64,000 nucleotides of DNA from Hungatella hathewayi (lineage in GTDB: Bacteria; Bacillota; Clostridia; Lachnospirales; Lachnospiraceae): NCBI GenBank assembly GCA_025149285.1, contig CP102274.1, forward strand, positions 2,371,501-2,435,500, read 5' to 3'. The notes under the pieces were generated by a model. It made no database searches. It was not told the origin of the DNA and was given only the letters and a program-made list of their open reading frames with translations. Made by a program: the position numbers and the translations under genes. Below, piece after piece: positions 17,047-25,968 of this stretch. Numbering within the stretch: the stretch's first letter is position 1; every line of letters begins with the position of its first letter.

Positions 17047-17526
17047 AAAAGCAGTTTGACATCAAAAAGCTCGTTTTGCTGAACCTGCCCTATCTCCTGA
17101 TGGGGCTGTTTACTACCAACTTCGGGGAGGCATGGCGACTGGCTCAGGGGGCAAATGCTTCAGAGAAATTCCTTTCCCTGTTTGCTGTCCTGCCTGGGGC
17201 GCTGCAAAGCTTCTGGCCCAGCCTGCACCCGCTGGATCTGCTGGTGGGGCTGTGCTGCGGTGCTGGCCTGCGTCTGGCGGTGTATCTCAAAAGTAAAAAC
17301 GCCAAGAAGTACCGTCACGGCATGGAGTATGGTTCTGCCCGTTGGGGAACCCGTGAGGATATTGCTCCCTACATCGACCCGGTGTTCCAGAACAATGTCA
17401 TTCTCACAAAAACCGAAAGCCTGACCATGAACAGCCGCCCCAAGGACCCAAAGACCGCCAGAAACAAAAATGTGCTGGTGATCGGCGGCTCCGGTTCCGG
17501 TAAGACCCGCTTCTGGCTCAAACCAA
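17043..17526 (+). CDS. virD4: VirD4/TraG coupling protein, exon 1
   Basis: Codes for residues 1-161 plus the first base of codon 162. It has two N-terminal membrane spans (about 9-30 and 55-80), then GMEYGSARWGT and the Walker A motif GGSGSGKT (about 148-155). The frame then stops being VirD4-like at LKP, exactly where GTGCG opens a group II intron. Joining to 20030 restores KPNLMQMHSSYVV in frame and gives a 609-residue protein of normal size. The product is the ATPase that delivers the relaxase-DNA complex to the type IV channel. Confidence 0.93.
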
Positions 17527-18108
17527 GTGCGCCCGTAAGGGCGGTATAAATCCTACCTTGAGCAAGTAGTAGGTAAAAGTATCAAGCGGCATTGTGCCGC
17601 AACCTATCATTCCCCGTCTTACCCCAAAAGGGAAACCGGAGGGCGACCATAGCATGACGGAGGACACGGGGCGCTGAAGCCTCAGAAGCGCCGGCGTGAC
17701 GGAATGAAAATCCACGTATGAGGATGGAAGCTAGACTGCTTGAATGACAGCCTGAAATCGGGACCAAGAGCGTACCCCTGACGTAGAGAGGTTGTACTCG
17801 TCAGTGTTCCTGACAGTCGCATTGTTTGGCTATGCGGCTGCTGATACTCGGAGCAGGTTCAGCCACGGGAAAGTGGAAAAAGGCGAACGTCACATACCGA
17901 CAACGTGGAACGCTTGTTTATACCGTACTAAACGGGGATTGCCTAAAGTGAAATGCCGAAAGGCTATGAAAACGCTGAAATGCGGGGTTCTGAATATTCA
18001 CCATGGCAACAGAGTTCCCATAGTAGTCTGCGGACGGGAAAGCCGTCTACATGGCAAAGGGGAACAGTGAATCATTTTCAAAACAGAAAGGATGGTGTGT
18101 GAGACACT

Positions 18109-19926
18109 ATGAGAAATCCGATTCATGTCTTGAAAAGCCTTGAAGAAAAGGCAAGTGTAAGTAACAACAAATATGAAAGATTATATCGCAACCTATACAA
18201 TCCAGAGTTCTATCTCCTTGCATATGCGAACATTGCGAAATCGCAGGGGAGCATGACGCAGGGGGTAGACGGGCAGACGCTGGACAACATGAGCCTGCCG
18301 AGAATTAACCGGATTATTGAATCCATACGCAACAGGACATATCAGCCAAAGCCTGCAAAAAGAAAGTACATTCCTAAAAAGAACGGGAAACTTCGCCCGT
18401 TGGGAATCACTTCTACTGATGATAAGTTAGTGCAGGAAGTGGTCAGAATGATTCTTGAAGCAATCTATGAGCCGACATTCAGCAACAATTCACACGGTTT
18501 CAGACCAAAAAGAAGCTGTCACACGGCACTTACGCAAGTGAAGAAAAACTTCACAGGTGTTACATGGATTGTCGAGGGAGACATTAAGGCGTGCTTTGAT
18601 AACTTCGACCATCATGTGTTGGTTGAATTACTGCGGAAAAGGATTTCAGACGAGGCTTTTATCGGTCTAATCTGGAAGTTCCTGAAAGCCGGATATATGG
18701 AACAATGGCAGTACAACTGCACCTACTCCGGTGTTCCGCAGGGCAGCGGTATCAGTCCGATATGTGCAAACATCTACCTCAGCGAACTGGACAACTATAT
18801 GCAGGAATACAAAGAAAAGTATGATTGCGAGCCAGAACGCAGAAGGACGACCAGAGAATACGAGCGGGCGTCCCGGAGATACAGAAAGGCACGTAAAGCG
18901 TTAATGGGCGCAGAAAAATCAACTCCTGAACTGGTAAAAGAATTTAAGGATTCCAGAAGGAAGAAGATGAATCAGCACTATTACAATCCGTTTGAGGAAG
19001 GCTTCAAGAAAATCCAGTACAACCGTTACGCCGATGATTTTGTAATTGGCGTTATCGGCTCCAAAAAGGACGCAGAAAAAATCAAGGAAGATGTAAAAAT
19101 CTTTCTCCAAGAAAAACTGCATTTGGAAATGTCCGAGGAAAAGACGAAAGTCACCCATTCCAGTAAGCCGGTACGCTATCTGGGGTACGATTTCAAAGTA
19201 ATCCATTCCAAGAACATGAAGCGTTGTAAAAACGGCGACATGAAACGGGTGTGGTATGGAAAAGTATTCCTGTATATGCCGAAAGAAAAATGGATTAAAA
19301 AAGCGATGGAACGGGGAGCGATACAGGTGAAACGCAACAATGACACAGGCAAAGAAATGTGGCGTCCTATGCCAAGGAAAGACCTGATGAACCGCAGCGA
19401 TGCAGAGATTGTGTCTACTTTCAATTCCGAAATTCGAGGGTTATATAACTTCTATCGGATAGCAGAAAACGTAGGCGCATTGCACAAGTATTACTACATG
19501 GTGCGGTACAGCATGTTAAAAACTCTGGCAGGAAAGCACAGAACGAATGTCAGTGTTATTAAGAAGCGGCACATGGTAAACGGAGTACTGAGAATCCCAT
19601 ACGATACAACTAAGGGACGTAAATACTGCGAATTTTACCATGATGGATTCAGAAAGCACAGCGACGGCTATGACAATGTGGCAGACGTTATGCCGAGTTA
19701 TAGGAAATATGACAGCAGGCACACGATAGTAAACCGCATAAAAGCCGGAGTATGCGAGATTTGCGGGGAACATGCAGACTATTTATGTATGCACCACGTA
19801 AGAACGCTGAAATCGCTGAAAGGCAGGGATATATTTGAGCAGAAAATACTGAAAATGAGAAGAAAATCTCTGGCTCTCTGCCCTGACTGCTTTGAACTCT
19901 TACACGAAACCAAAGAATCAAGGTGA
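18109..19926 (+). CDS. ltrA: Group II intron reverse transcriptase/maturase
   Basis: A 605-residue LtrA-type protein. The reverse transcriptase fingers and palm contain GVDGQTLDNM, PLGITSTDDKLVQEVV, FRPKRSCHTAL and the catalytic YADDF near residue 308. A maturase (X) domain follows, and the C-terminus is an HNH-type endonuclease zinc region with CEICG, HADYLCMHHV and LCPDCFELLH (from about 547). All motifs are intact, so the intron may be active for splicing and mobility. The ribosome site is weak. The base composition is more AT-rich than the surrounding conjugation genes. Confidence 0.95.
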   Translation: MRNPIHVLKSLEEKASVSNNKYERLYRNLYNPEFYLLAYANIAKSQGSMTQGVDGQTLDNMSLPRINRIIESIRNRTYQPKPAKRKYIPKKNGKLRPLGITSTDDKLVQEVVRMILEAIYEPTFSNNSHGFRPKRSCHTALTQVKKNFTGVTWIVEGDIKACFDNFDHHVLVELLRKRISDEAFIGLIWKFLKAGYMEQWQYNCTYSGVPQGSGISPICANIYLSELDNYMQEYKEKYDCEPERRRTTREYERASRRYRKARKALMGAEKSTPELVKEFKDSRRKKMNQHYYNPFEEGFKKIQYNRYADDFVIGVIGSKKDAEKIKEDVKIFLQEKLHLEMSEEKTKVTHSSKPVRYLGYDFKVIHSKNMKRCKNGDMKRVWYGKVFLYMPKEKWIKKAMERGAIQVKRNNDTGKEMWRPMPRKDLMNRSDAEIVSTFNSEIRGLYNFYRIAENVGALHKYYYMVRYSMLKTLAGKHRTNVSVIKKRHMVNGVLRIPYDTTKGRKYCEFYHDGFRKHSDGYDNVADVMPSYRKYDSRHTIVNRIKAGVCEICGEHADYLCMHHVRTLKSLKGRDIFEQKILKMRRKSLALCPDCFELLHETKESR

Positions 19927-19934
19927 TTCATGGA

Positions 19935-19967
19935 AAGCCGGATACGCTGAGAGGTGTACGTCCGGTT
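19935..19967 (+). ncRNA. Group II intron domain V
   Basis: AAGCCGGATACG pairs with CGTCCGGTT around an inner GAGA-containing loop, with the catalytic AGC triad at the 5' strand. It lies 60-odd bases before the 3' splice site. Domain VI would be in 19970-20025. Confidence 0.8.
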
Positions 19968-20029
19968 TGGGAGGCGGCTCCCTGAAACCTACTGATGAAA
20001 GTCAGCAAGGCGCAGGGTGCCTACCTCAT

Positions 20030-21375
20030 ATCTGATGCAGATGCACAGTTCTTATGTGGTCACAGACCCAAAGGGAACCATTTTGGTGGAGTGCGGGAAA
20101 ATGCTCCAAAGGGGCGCACCCAAACTGGGAAAGGACGGAAAGCCCATGAAGGATAAGCACGGCAAGGTCATTTATGAGCCGTACCGCATCAAGGTTCTAA
20201 ATACCATCAACTTCCGAAAATCAATGCACTATAACCCTTTCGCCTATATCCATAGCGAAAAGGACATCTTGAAGCTGGTCACAACGCTGATCGCCAATAC
20301 CAAAGGCGAAGGCAAGGCCGGGGACGATTTTTGGGTCAAAGCAGAGACCTTGCTGTATTGCGCGCTGATTGGGTATATCCACTATGAGGCTCCGGTAGAG
20401 GAGCAGAATTTCTCTACCCTCATTGAGTTCATCAACGCCATGGAGGTCCGGGAGGATGACGAGGAGTTCAAAAATCCCGTGGATCTGATGTTTGACGCAT
20501 TGGAAGCAGAAAAGCCAAACCACTTTGCGGTGCGCCAGTATAAGAAATATAAGCTGGCGGCAGGAAAAACAGCCAAGTCGATCCTGATTTCCTGTGGTGC
20601 GCGCCTTGCGGTATTCGACATTGCAGAGCTGCGTGAGGTCACAGCCTATGATGAGCTGGAGCTGGACACTCTGGGAGACCAGAAAACTGCCCTGTTCCTC
20701 ATTATGAGTGATACAGATGACAGCTTTAACTTCCTGATCTCTATGTGCTACACCCAGCTGTTTAATCTGCTCTGCGAAAAAGCCGACGATGTGTATGGCG
20801 GCAGGCTCCCGGTCCATGTGCGCTGTCTCATTGACGAGTGCGCCAATATCGGCCAGATCCCTAAGCTGGAAAAGCTGGTGGCCACCATCCGAAGCCGTGA
20901 GATTTCCGCCTGTCTGGTGTTGCAGGCACAGAGTCAGCTCAAGGCGATCTATAAGGATAACGCAGATACCATCATCGGTAACATGGATACATCCATCTTC
21001 CTGGGCGGTAAAGAGCCGACTACCCTCAAAGAGCTGGCTGCCGTGCTGGGCAAGGAAACCATCGACACCTACAATACCGGAGAGAGCCGTGGACGGGAAA
21101 CCTCCCATTCACTCAACTATCAAAAATTGGGGAAAGAGCTGATGAGCCAGGATGAGCTTGCTGTTATGGATGGAGGCAAGTGTATCCTCCAGCTGCGCGG
21201 TGTGCGTCCTTTCCTTTCGGATAAGTACGACATCACCAAGCACCCCAATTTCAAGTACACTGCCGACGCGGATGACAAGAACGCTTTTGATATTGAAGCA
21301 TTCTTGTCCGCAAGGCTGAAACTCAAGCCCAATGAGGTCTGCGATGTATATGAAGTAGACACAAAGGGCGCTTAA
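20030..21375 (+). CDS. virD4: VirD4/TraG coupling protein, exon 2
   Basis: Codes for residues 162-609 after splicing to 17526. It begins AT-CTG-ATG, giving NLMQMHSSYVVTDPKGT. The Walker B region is VRCLIDECANIGQIPKLEKL and the arginine/Q-rich block is SCLVLQAQSQLKAIY, both usual for TraG/VirD4. The apparent ATG-less start of a separate frame at 20017 lies in the intron tail and is not real. The gene ends 220 bases before the small Maff2 gene. Confidence 0.93.
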
Positions 21376-21381
21376 TTTCGT

Positions 21382-21585
21382 TCCGCTTTAGAAGGGAGTG
21401 ATCTTATCTATTCGCCGCACCTGCCCTCTATGGGCCATTGGCGTACAAAGCGGACAATCGCAAGAAAAAATAATGAAAAAGGAGGACAGCCGGAATCATG
21501 CCCCCCGGAAACCGGGCGGCAGATTGTTCCGGCTTTTGTATGCCTATGAAACATGACAAACCTATTTTTTAATCAGATTCCGGCT
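21382..21585 (+). promoter_or_regulatory. Structured leader upstream of the Maff2 gene, possible switch
   Basis: TCCGCTTT (21382-21389) pairs with AAAGCGGA (21447-21454). Further on AGCCGGAA (21488-21495) can pair with either of two TTCCGGCT copies, at 21537-21544 (followed by TTTT, a terminator form) or at 21578-21585 (just before the Maff2 start). The two forms exclude each other. A 27-codon frame from ATG 21473 to 21556 spans the region. It has no clear ribosome site. Regulatory function is inferred. Confidence 0.5.
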
Positions 21586-21595
21586 AACAAACTAT

Positions 21596-21814
21596 ATGGC
21601 ATTTTTTGAACAGGCAATCACCGTTCTTCAGACCCTCGTTATCGCGCTCGGTGCCGGTCTCGGTATCTGGGGCGTTATCAACCTGCTGGAAGGTTACGGC
21701 AACGACAACCCCGGCGCCAAGAGCCAGGGCATGAAGCAGCTCATGGCCGGTGCTGGTGTAGCCGTAGTCGGCATGGTCCTTGTACCTCTGCTCTCCGGGC
21801 TTTTCTCTGTCTAA
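21596..21814 (+). CDS. Maff2 family small membrane protein
   Basis: A 72-residue protein with two hydrophobic spans (about 8-30 and 47-70) around a polar turn EGYGNDNPGAKSQG. This is the Maff2 family, found after virD4 in Tn1549-like elements. By size and position it may be the pilin-like (VirB2) subunit of the transfer channel, which is inference. No Shine-Dalgarno is visible before the ATG. The preceding leader is highly structured. Confidence 0.88.
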   Translation: MAFFEQAITVLQTLVIALGAGLGIWGVINLLEGYGNDNPGAKSQGMKQLMAGAGVAVVGMVLVPLLSGLFSV

Positions 21815-21883
21815 GCGTCTCCGTATGAAATCCTTGCCGCTCCCGCAGCTTTGCGGGGGCGGCGGAAAGGAGGTTGACACCGT

Positions 21884-22753
21884 ATGGATTTCTTACTTGA
21901 AGCCCTGACAAATTGGCTGAAAGAAATGCTGGTGGGCGGTATTATGAGCAACCTTTCGGGGATGTTTGACAGTGTAAATCAGCAGGTCGCGGATATATCC
22001 GTACAGGTAGGCCAGACCCCACAGGGATGGAATGGCAGTATTTTCAGCATGATTGAGAATCTGTCCAACTCCATCATGGTGCCGATTGCAGGTGTGATTC
22101 TGGCTATCGTGATGACCGTAGACCTGATCCAGATGATTGCAGACAAGAACAACCTGCATGATGTGGATACCTGGATGATTTTCAAGTGGGTGTTCAAATC
22201 AGCTGCCGCCATCCTCATTGTCACAAACACATGGAATATCGTGATGGGCGTCTTTGATATGGCGCAGAGCGTGGTGGCGCAGGCGGCAGGGATTATCAAT
22301 TCGGATGCGTCCATTGACATTTCCTCAGTTATGACCGATCTGGAACCGAGGCTGATGGAAATGGATCTGGGACCGCTGTTCGGACTGTGGTTCCAATCCC
22401 TCTTTATTGGCATTACTATGTGGGCGTTATATATCTGTATCTTTATCGTTATTTATGGCCGTATGATCGAAATCTACCTTGTGACTTCGGTGGCTCCCGT
22501 TTCAATGGCTGCAATGATGGGTAAAGAATGGGGCGGTATGGGACAGAATTACCTCCGATCCCTGCTGGCGCTGGGCTTTCAGGCGTTTCTCATTATCGTC
22601 TGCGTGGCAATTTATGCTGTGCTGGTGCAGAACATCGCTCTGGAAGATGACATCATCATGGCAATCTGGAGCTGCGTGGGCTACACCGTACTGCTATGTT
22701 TTACGCTGTTCAAAACCGGCAGTCTCGCCAAATCAGTCTTTCAGGCGCACTAA
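21884..22753 (+). CDS. VirB6/TrbL-like conjugation membrane protein
   Basis: A 289-residue polytopic membrane protein with about six spans, for example MVPIAGVILAIVMTVDLIQM and SLFIGITMWALYICIFIVIY. Its place between Maff2 and PrgI/VirB4 and its topology match the VirB6/TrbL component of Gram-positive type IV secretion. GGAAAGGAGG precedes the start. Confidence 0.85.
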   Translation: MDFLLEALTNWLKEMLVGGIMSNLSGMFDSVNQQVADISVQVGQTPQGWNGSIFSMIENLSNSIMVPIAGVILAIVMTVDLIQMIADKNNLHDVDTWMIFKWVFKSAAAILIVTNTWNIVMGVFDMAQSVVAQAAGIINSDASIDISSVMTDLEPRLMEMDLGPLFGLWFQSLFIGITMWALYICIFIVIYGRMIEIYLVTSVAPVSMAAMMGKEWGGMGQNYLRSLLALGFQAFLIIVCVAIYAVLVQNIALEDDIIMAIWSCVGYTVLLCFTLFKTGSLAKSVFQAH

Positions 22754-22773
22754 AACGGAAGGAGGTTTCTACA

Positions 22774-23229
22774 TTGGCTTATGTACCCGTACCCAAGGAC
22801 TTAACAAAAGTCAAAACAAAGGTCATGTTCAATCTGACCCGAAGGCAGCTGGTCTGCTTTACCGCCGGGGCGCTTGTAGGCGTACCGCTGTTCTTGTGGC
22901 TCCGTGAGCCTGCGGGAAACAGCATGGCTGCCATGTGTATGATGCTGGTCATGATGCCCTTCTTCCTGCTGGCTATGTACGAAAAGCATGGACAGCCCCT
23001 GGAAAAGATCGTGGGCAACATTCTCAAAGTAGCTGTGATCCGTCCAAAGCAGCGTCCCTACCAGACCAATAACTTTTATGCCGTATTAAAGCGGCAGGAA
23101 ATGCTCGATAAGGAGGTGTATGACATTGTTCACCGCAATAAAAAAATGGCTGCATCGGATGTTCGGAAAAACCGAGAAAAAAACTGTGCAGCCGGTAAAG
23201 ACAAAGAAAAAGCTGTCCCGCGCCGATAA
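22774..23229 (+). CDS. PrgI family conjugation membrane protein
   Basis: A 151-residue protein with the PrgI pattern: VPVPKDLTKVKTKVMFNLT, two adjacent membrane spans (about 28-72), then PQQR-like KQRPYQTNNFY. It corresponds to VirB3 in Gram-negative systems and partners the VirB4 ATPase. TTG 22774 is chosen because GGAGG lies 8 bases upstream. The last 110 bases overlap the VirB4 gene in another frame, an unusually long overlap for such neighbours. Confidence 0.88.
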   Translation: MAYVPVPKDLTKVKTKVMFNLTRRQLVCFTAGALVGVPLFLWLREPAGNSMAAMCMMLVMMPFFLLAMYEKHGQPLEKIVGNILKVAVIRPKQRPYQTNNFYAVLKRQEMLDKEVYDIVHRNKKMAASDVRKNREKNCAAGKDKEKAVPRR

Positions 23230-25588
23230 GAAGCAGATCGAAGCGGCCATTGCCCGCGCTAACCGCACGGACAAAAAAGGAAAATCTGCGCAGGACAGTA
23301 TCCCTTATGAACGGATGTGGCCGGATGGAATCTGCCGAGTATCGGACAGCCACTACACAAAGACCATCCAGTTTCAGGACATCAACTATCAGCTCTCCCA
23401 AAACGAAGATAAGACGGCAATCTTTGAGGGGTGGTGTGATTTCCTCAATTATTTTGACAGCTCAATTCATTTCCAGCTGTCTTTTTTGAACCTTGCGGCA
23501 TCGGAGGAGACCTTTGCTAACTCCATTTCCATCCCGCCCCAGAGGGATGCCTTTGACAGTATCCGCGAGGAATACACCACAATGCTGCAAAATCAGCTGG
23601 CCAGAGGTAACAACGGTCTCATCAAGACCAAATACCTGACTTTTGGTATCGACGCAGACAGCATCAAAGCTGCCAAGCCCCGTCTGGAGCGTATTGAGAC
23701 CGATATACTTAATAACTTCAAGCGTCTTGGTGTAGCTGCCAGAACGCTGGACGGTAAAGAAAGGCTTTCTCAGCTTCATGCAGTATTCCACATGGATGAA
23801 CAGCTCCCATTTCAGTTTGAATGGGACTGGCTGGCTCCTTCCGGTCTGTCCACGAAGGATTTTATTGCACCAAGCTCCTTTGAGTTCCGCACCGGCAAGC
23901 AGTTCCGTATGGGCAAGAAATACGGGGCTGTTTCTTTTTTGCAGATTCTCGCACCGGAGCTGAATGACCGTCTGCTGGCTGATTTTTTGGATATGGAAAG
24001 CTCGCTCATTGTGAGTATGCACATTCAGTCGGTGGATCAGGTGAAAGCCATTAAGACGGTAAAGCGCAAGATTACCGACCTGGACCGCAGTAAGATCGAG
24101 GAACAGAAAAAAGCAGTTCGTGCCGGATACGACATGGACATCATTCCATCCGACCTTGCTACCTACGGCAGTGAAGCGAAAAAACTCTTGCAGGATTTGC
24201 AGAGCCGCAACGAGAGAATGTTCCTTTTAACCTTTCTGGTGCTGAACACAGCGGACAATCCCCGTCAGCTTGGCAACAACATCTTTCAGGCAGGCTCCAT
24301 TGCCCAGAAGTATAACTGTCAGCTGACCAGGCTGGACTTCCAGCAAGAAGAAGGGCTGATGAGCTGTCTGCCCCTGGGACTCAATCAGATTGAGATCCAG
24401 CGAGGACTGACCACCAGTTCTACGGCTATCTTTGTACCGTTCACCACACAGGAATTATTCCAGAACGGCAAAGAAGCTCTGTACTACGGCATAAACGCCC
24501 TGTCCAACAACCTCATCATGGTAGACAGAAAGCTGCTGAAAAACCCCAACGGCTTGATTTTGGGTACGCCAGGTTCCGGTAAGTCCTTCAGCGCAAAACG
24601 AGAAATCGCCAACTGCTTTTTGCTTACCAATGATGATGTTATCATCTGTGACCCGGAAGCGGAGTACGCACCTCTTGTTGAGCGTCTGCATGGGCAGGTC
24701 ATCAAGATCTCGCCTACCTCCACCAACTACATCAATCCGATGGACCTGAACCTGGACTACTCGGATGATGAAAGCCCACTGTCCCTCAAGTCTGATTTTA
24801 TCCTCAGCTTGTGTGAGCTGATCGTGGGCGGTAAGGAGGGCTTGCAGCCGGTGCAGAAAACCATCATCGACCGCTGTGTGCGTCTGGTCTATCAGACTTA
24901 CCTCAATGACCCGCGCCCGGAGAATATGCCCATACTGGAGGACCTATATAACCTGCTTCGGGAACAGGAGGAAAAGGAAGCCCAGTATATCGCTACGGCC
25001 CTTGAAATCTATGTAACCGGCTCCCTCAATGTGTTCAACCACCAGAGCAATGTGGACATCAACAACCGCATTGTCTGCTATGACATCAAGGAACTGGGCA
25101 AGCAGCTCAAGAAAATCGGTATGCTGGTGGTACAGGATCAGGTGTGGAACCGCGTTACCATTAACCGCGCTGCCCACAAGTCCACCCGTTACTACATCGA
25201 CGAGATGCACCTGCTTTTGAAGGAGGAACAGACCGCTGCCTATACAGTGGAAATCTGGAAGCGATTCCGAAAATGGGGCGGAATCCCGACAGGTATCACC
25301 CAGAATGTCAAAGACCTTTTGAGCAGCCGCGAGGTAGAGAACATCTTTGAAAACTCCGACTTCGTGTATATGCTCAACCAGGCAGGCGGAGACCGTCAGA
25401 TACTTGCCAAGCAGCTGGGCATTTCCACGCACCAGCTTAGCTATGTGACCCACTCCGGTGAGGGCGAGGGCCTGCTGTTCTATGGCTCCACAATTCTGCC
25501 TTTCGTGGACCACTTCCCGAAGAATACCGAGCTGTACCGCATTATGACCACCAAACCCCAGGAACTGAAAAAGAAGGAGGATGAATGA
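23120..25588 (+). CDS. virB4: VirB4-like conjugative transfer ATPase (CD1110 type)
   Basis: An 822-residue hexameric-type ATPase. Walker A is LGTPGSGKS (about 482-490) and Walker B is RYYIDEMHLLL (about 690). It energises assembly and function of the transfer channel at the membrane. The basic, coiled N-terminus overlaps the end of PrgI. AAGGAGGTGT sits before ATG 23120. A TTG at 23126 has better spacing and could be used. Length is normal for the family. Confidence 0.93.
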   Translation: MTLFTAIKKWLHRMFGKTEKKTVQPVKTKKKLSRADKKQIEAAIARANRTDKKGKSAQDSIPYERMWPDGICRVSDSHYTKTIQFQDINYQLSQNEDKTAIFEGWCDFLNYFDSSIHFQLSFLNLAASEETFANSISIPPQRDAFDSIREEYTTMLQNQLARGNNGLIKTKYLTFGIDADSIKAAKPRLERIETDILNNFKRLGVAARTLDGKERLSQLHAVFHMDEQLPFQFEWDWLAPSGLSTKDFIAPSSFEFRTGKQFRMGKKYGAVSFLQILAPELNDRLLADFLDMESSLIVSMHIQSVDQVKAIKTVKRKITDLDRSKIEEQKKAVRAGYDMDIIPSDLATYGSEAKKLLQDLQSRNERMFLLTFLVLNTADNPRQLGNNIFQAGSIAQKYNCQLTRLDFQQEEGLMSCLPLGLNQIEIQRGLTTSSTAIFVPFTTQELFQNGKEALYYGINALSNNLIMVDRKLLKNPNGLILGTPGSGKSFSAKREIANCFLLTNDDVIICDPEAEYAPLVERLHGQVIKISPTSTNYINPMDLNLDYSDDESPLSLKSDFILSLCELIVGGKEGLQPVQKTIIDRCVRLVYQTYLNDPRPENMPILEDLYNLLREQEEKEAQYIATALEIYVTGSLNVFNHQSNVDINNRIVCYDIKELGKQLKKIGMLVVQDQVWNRVTINRAAHKSTRYYIDEMHLLLKEEQTAAYTVEIWKRFRKWGGIPTGITQNVKDLLSSREVENIFENSDFVYMLNQAGGDRQILAKQLGISTHQLSYVTHSGEGEGLLFYGSTILPFVDHFPKNTELYRIMTTKPQELKKKEDE

Positions 25589-25968
25589 TGATGAACCCCA
25601 ACATTTTGAATCAAAACCCGTTGATGTTTTTTGACAGGGCGGTAAATGCCCAGCGCAGCCAGCTGCTTACGGTCATGGCCGATGCGGTAAGTGAGTGCCG
25701 CACGGCGGCAGATCAGGCAGCCGAACTGAATGAGACCGGTCAGGTGGGGCTGCTCCGTCTGGCAGAGATCTGGAGCACCATCCGTGCCAAGGAAGGTATG
25801 GGTGGTCTGGTTCTGGAAGGAACCGAAGCGAAAATCCTGTCCGATGTGGTGGCACAGTTTTACGCCTACCTGTCCGGTTGTATGTTCAACGATCCTGTGG
25901 GAATGGCCATTTATGCAGAGCTGCACTACATGATGTCCTCCCTCATGCTGGGAGAATGGTTTGAATAA
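25585..25968 (+). CDS. Conserved element protein, unknown function
   Basis: A 127-residue mostly helical protein without a signal or a clear membrane span. It begins with MMMN after AAGGAGG and overlaps the stop of virB4, so translation is coupled. The position between VirB4 and the CHAP peptidase is constant in Tn1549-like elements, which suggests a part in the channel. No family is recognised. Confidence 0.75.
   Translation: MMMNPNILNQNPLMFFDRAVNAQRSQLLTVMADAVSECRTAADQAAELNETGQVGLLRLAEIWSTIRAKEGMGGLVLEGTEAKILSDVVAQFYAYLSGCMFNDPVGMAIYAELHYMMSSLMLGEWFE

Larger units (their letters stand above)
17527..20029 (+). mobile_element. Group II intron inserted in virD4
   Basis: The 2503-base intron begins with GTGCG and ends ...CTACCTCAT (the AY end), interrupting codon 162 of virD4 seven codons after Walker A. 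Removing it joins A|AT to give an uninterrupted 610-codon frame, which fixes both ends. It carries its own reverse transcriptase at 18109-19926 and a domain V hairpin at 19935-19967. Because virD4 is needed for transfer, the element can only conjugate if this intron splices. Confidence 0.93.

Noticed and set aside
20017-20029. Separate start for the second part of virD4 within the intron tail
   Set aside because: The GTG at 20017 lies in intron sequence. Splicing to codon 162 gives the family-typical KPNLMQMHSS.
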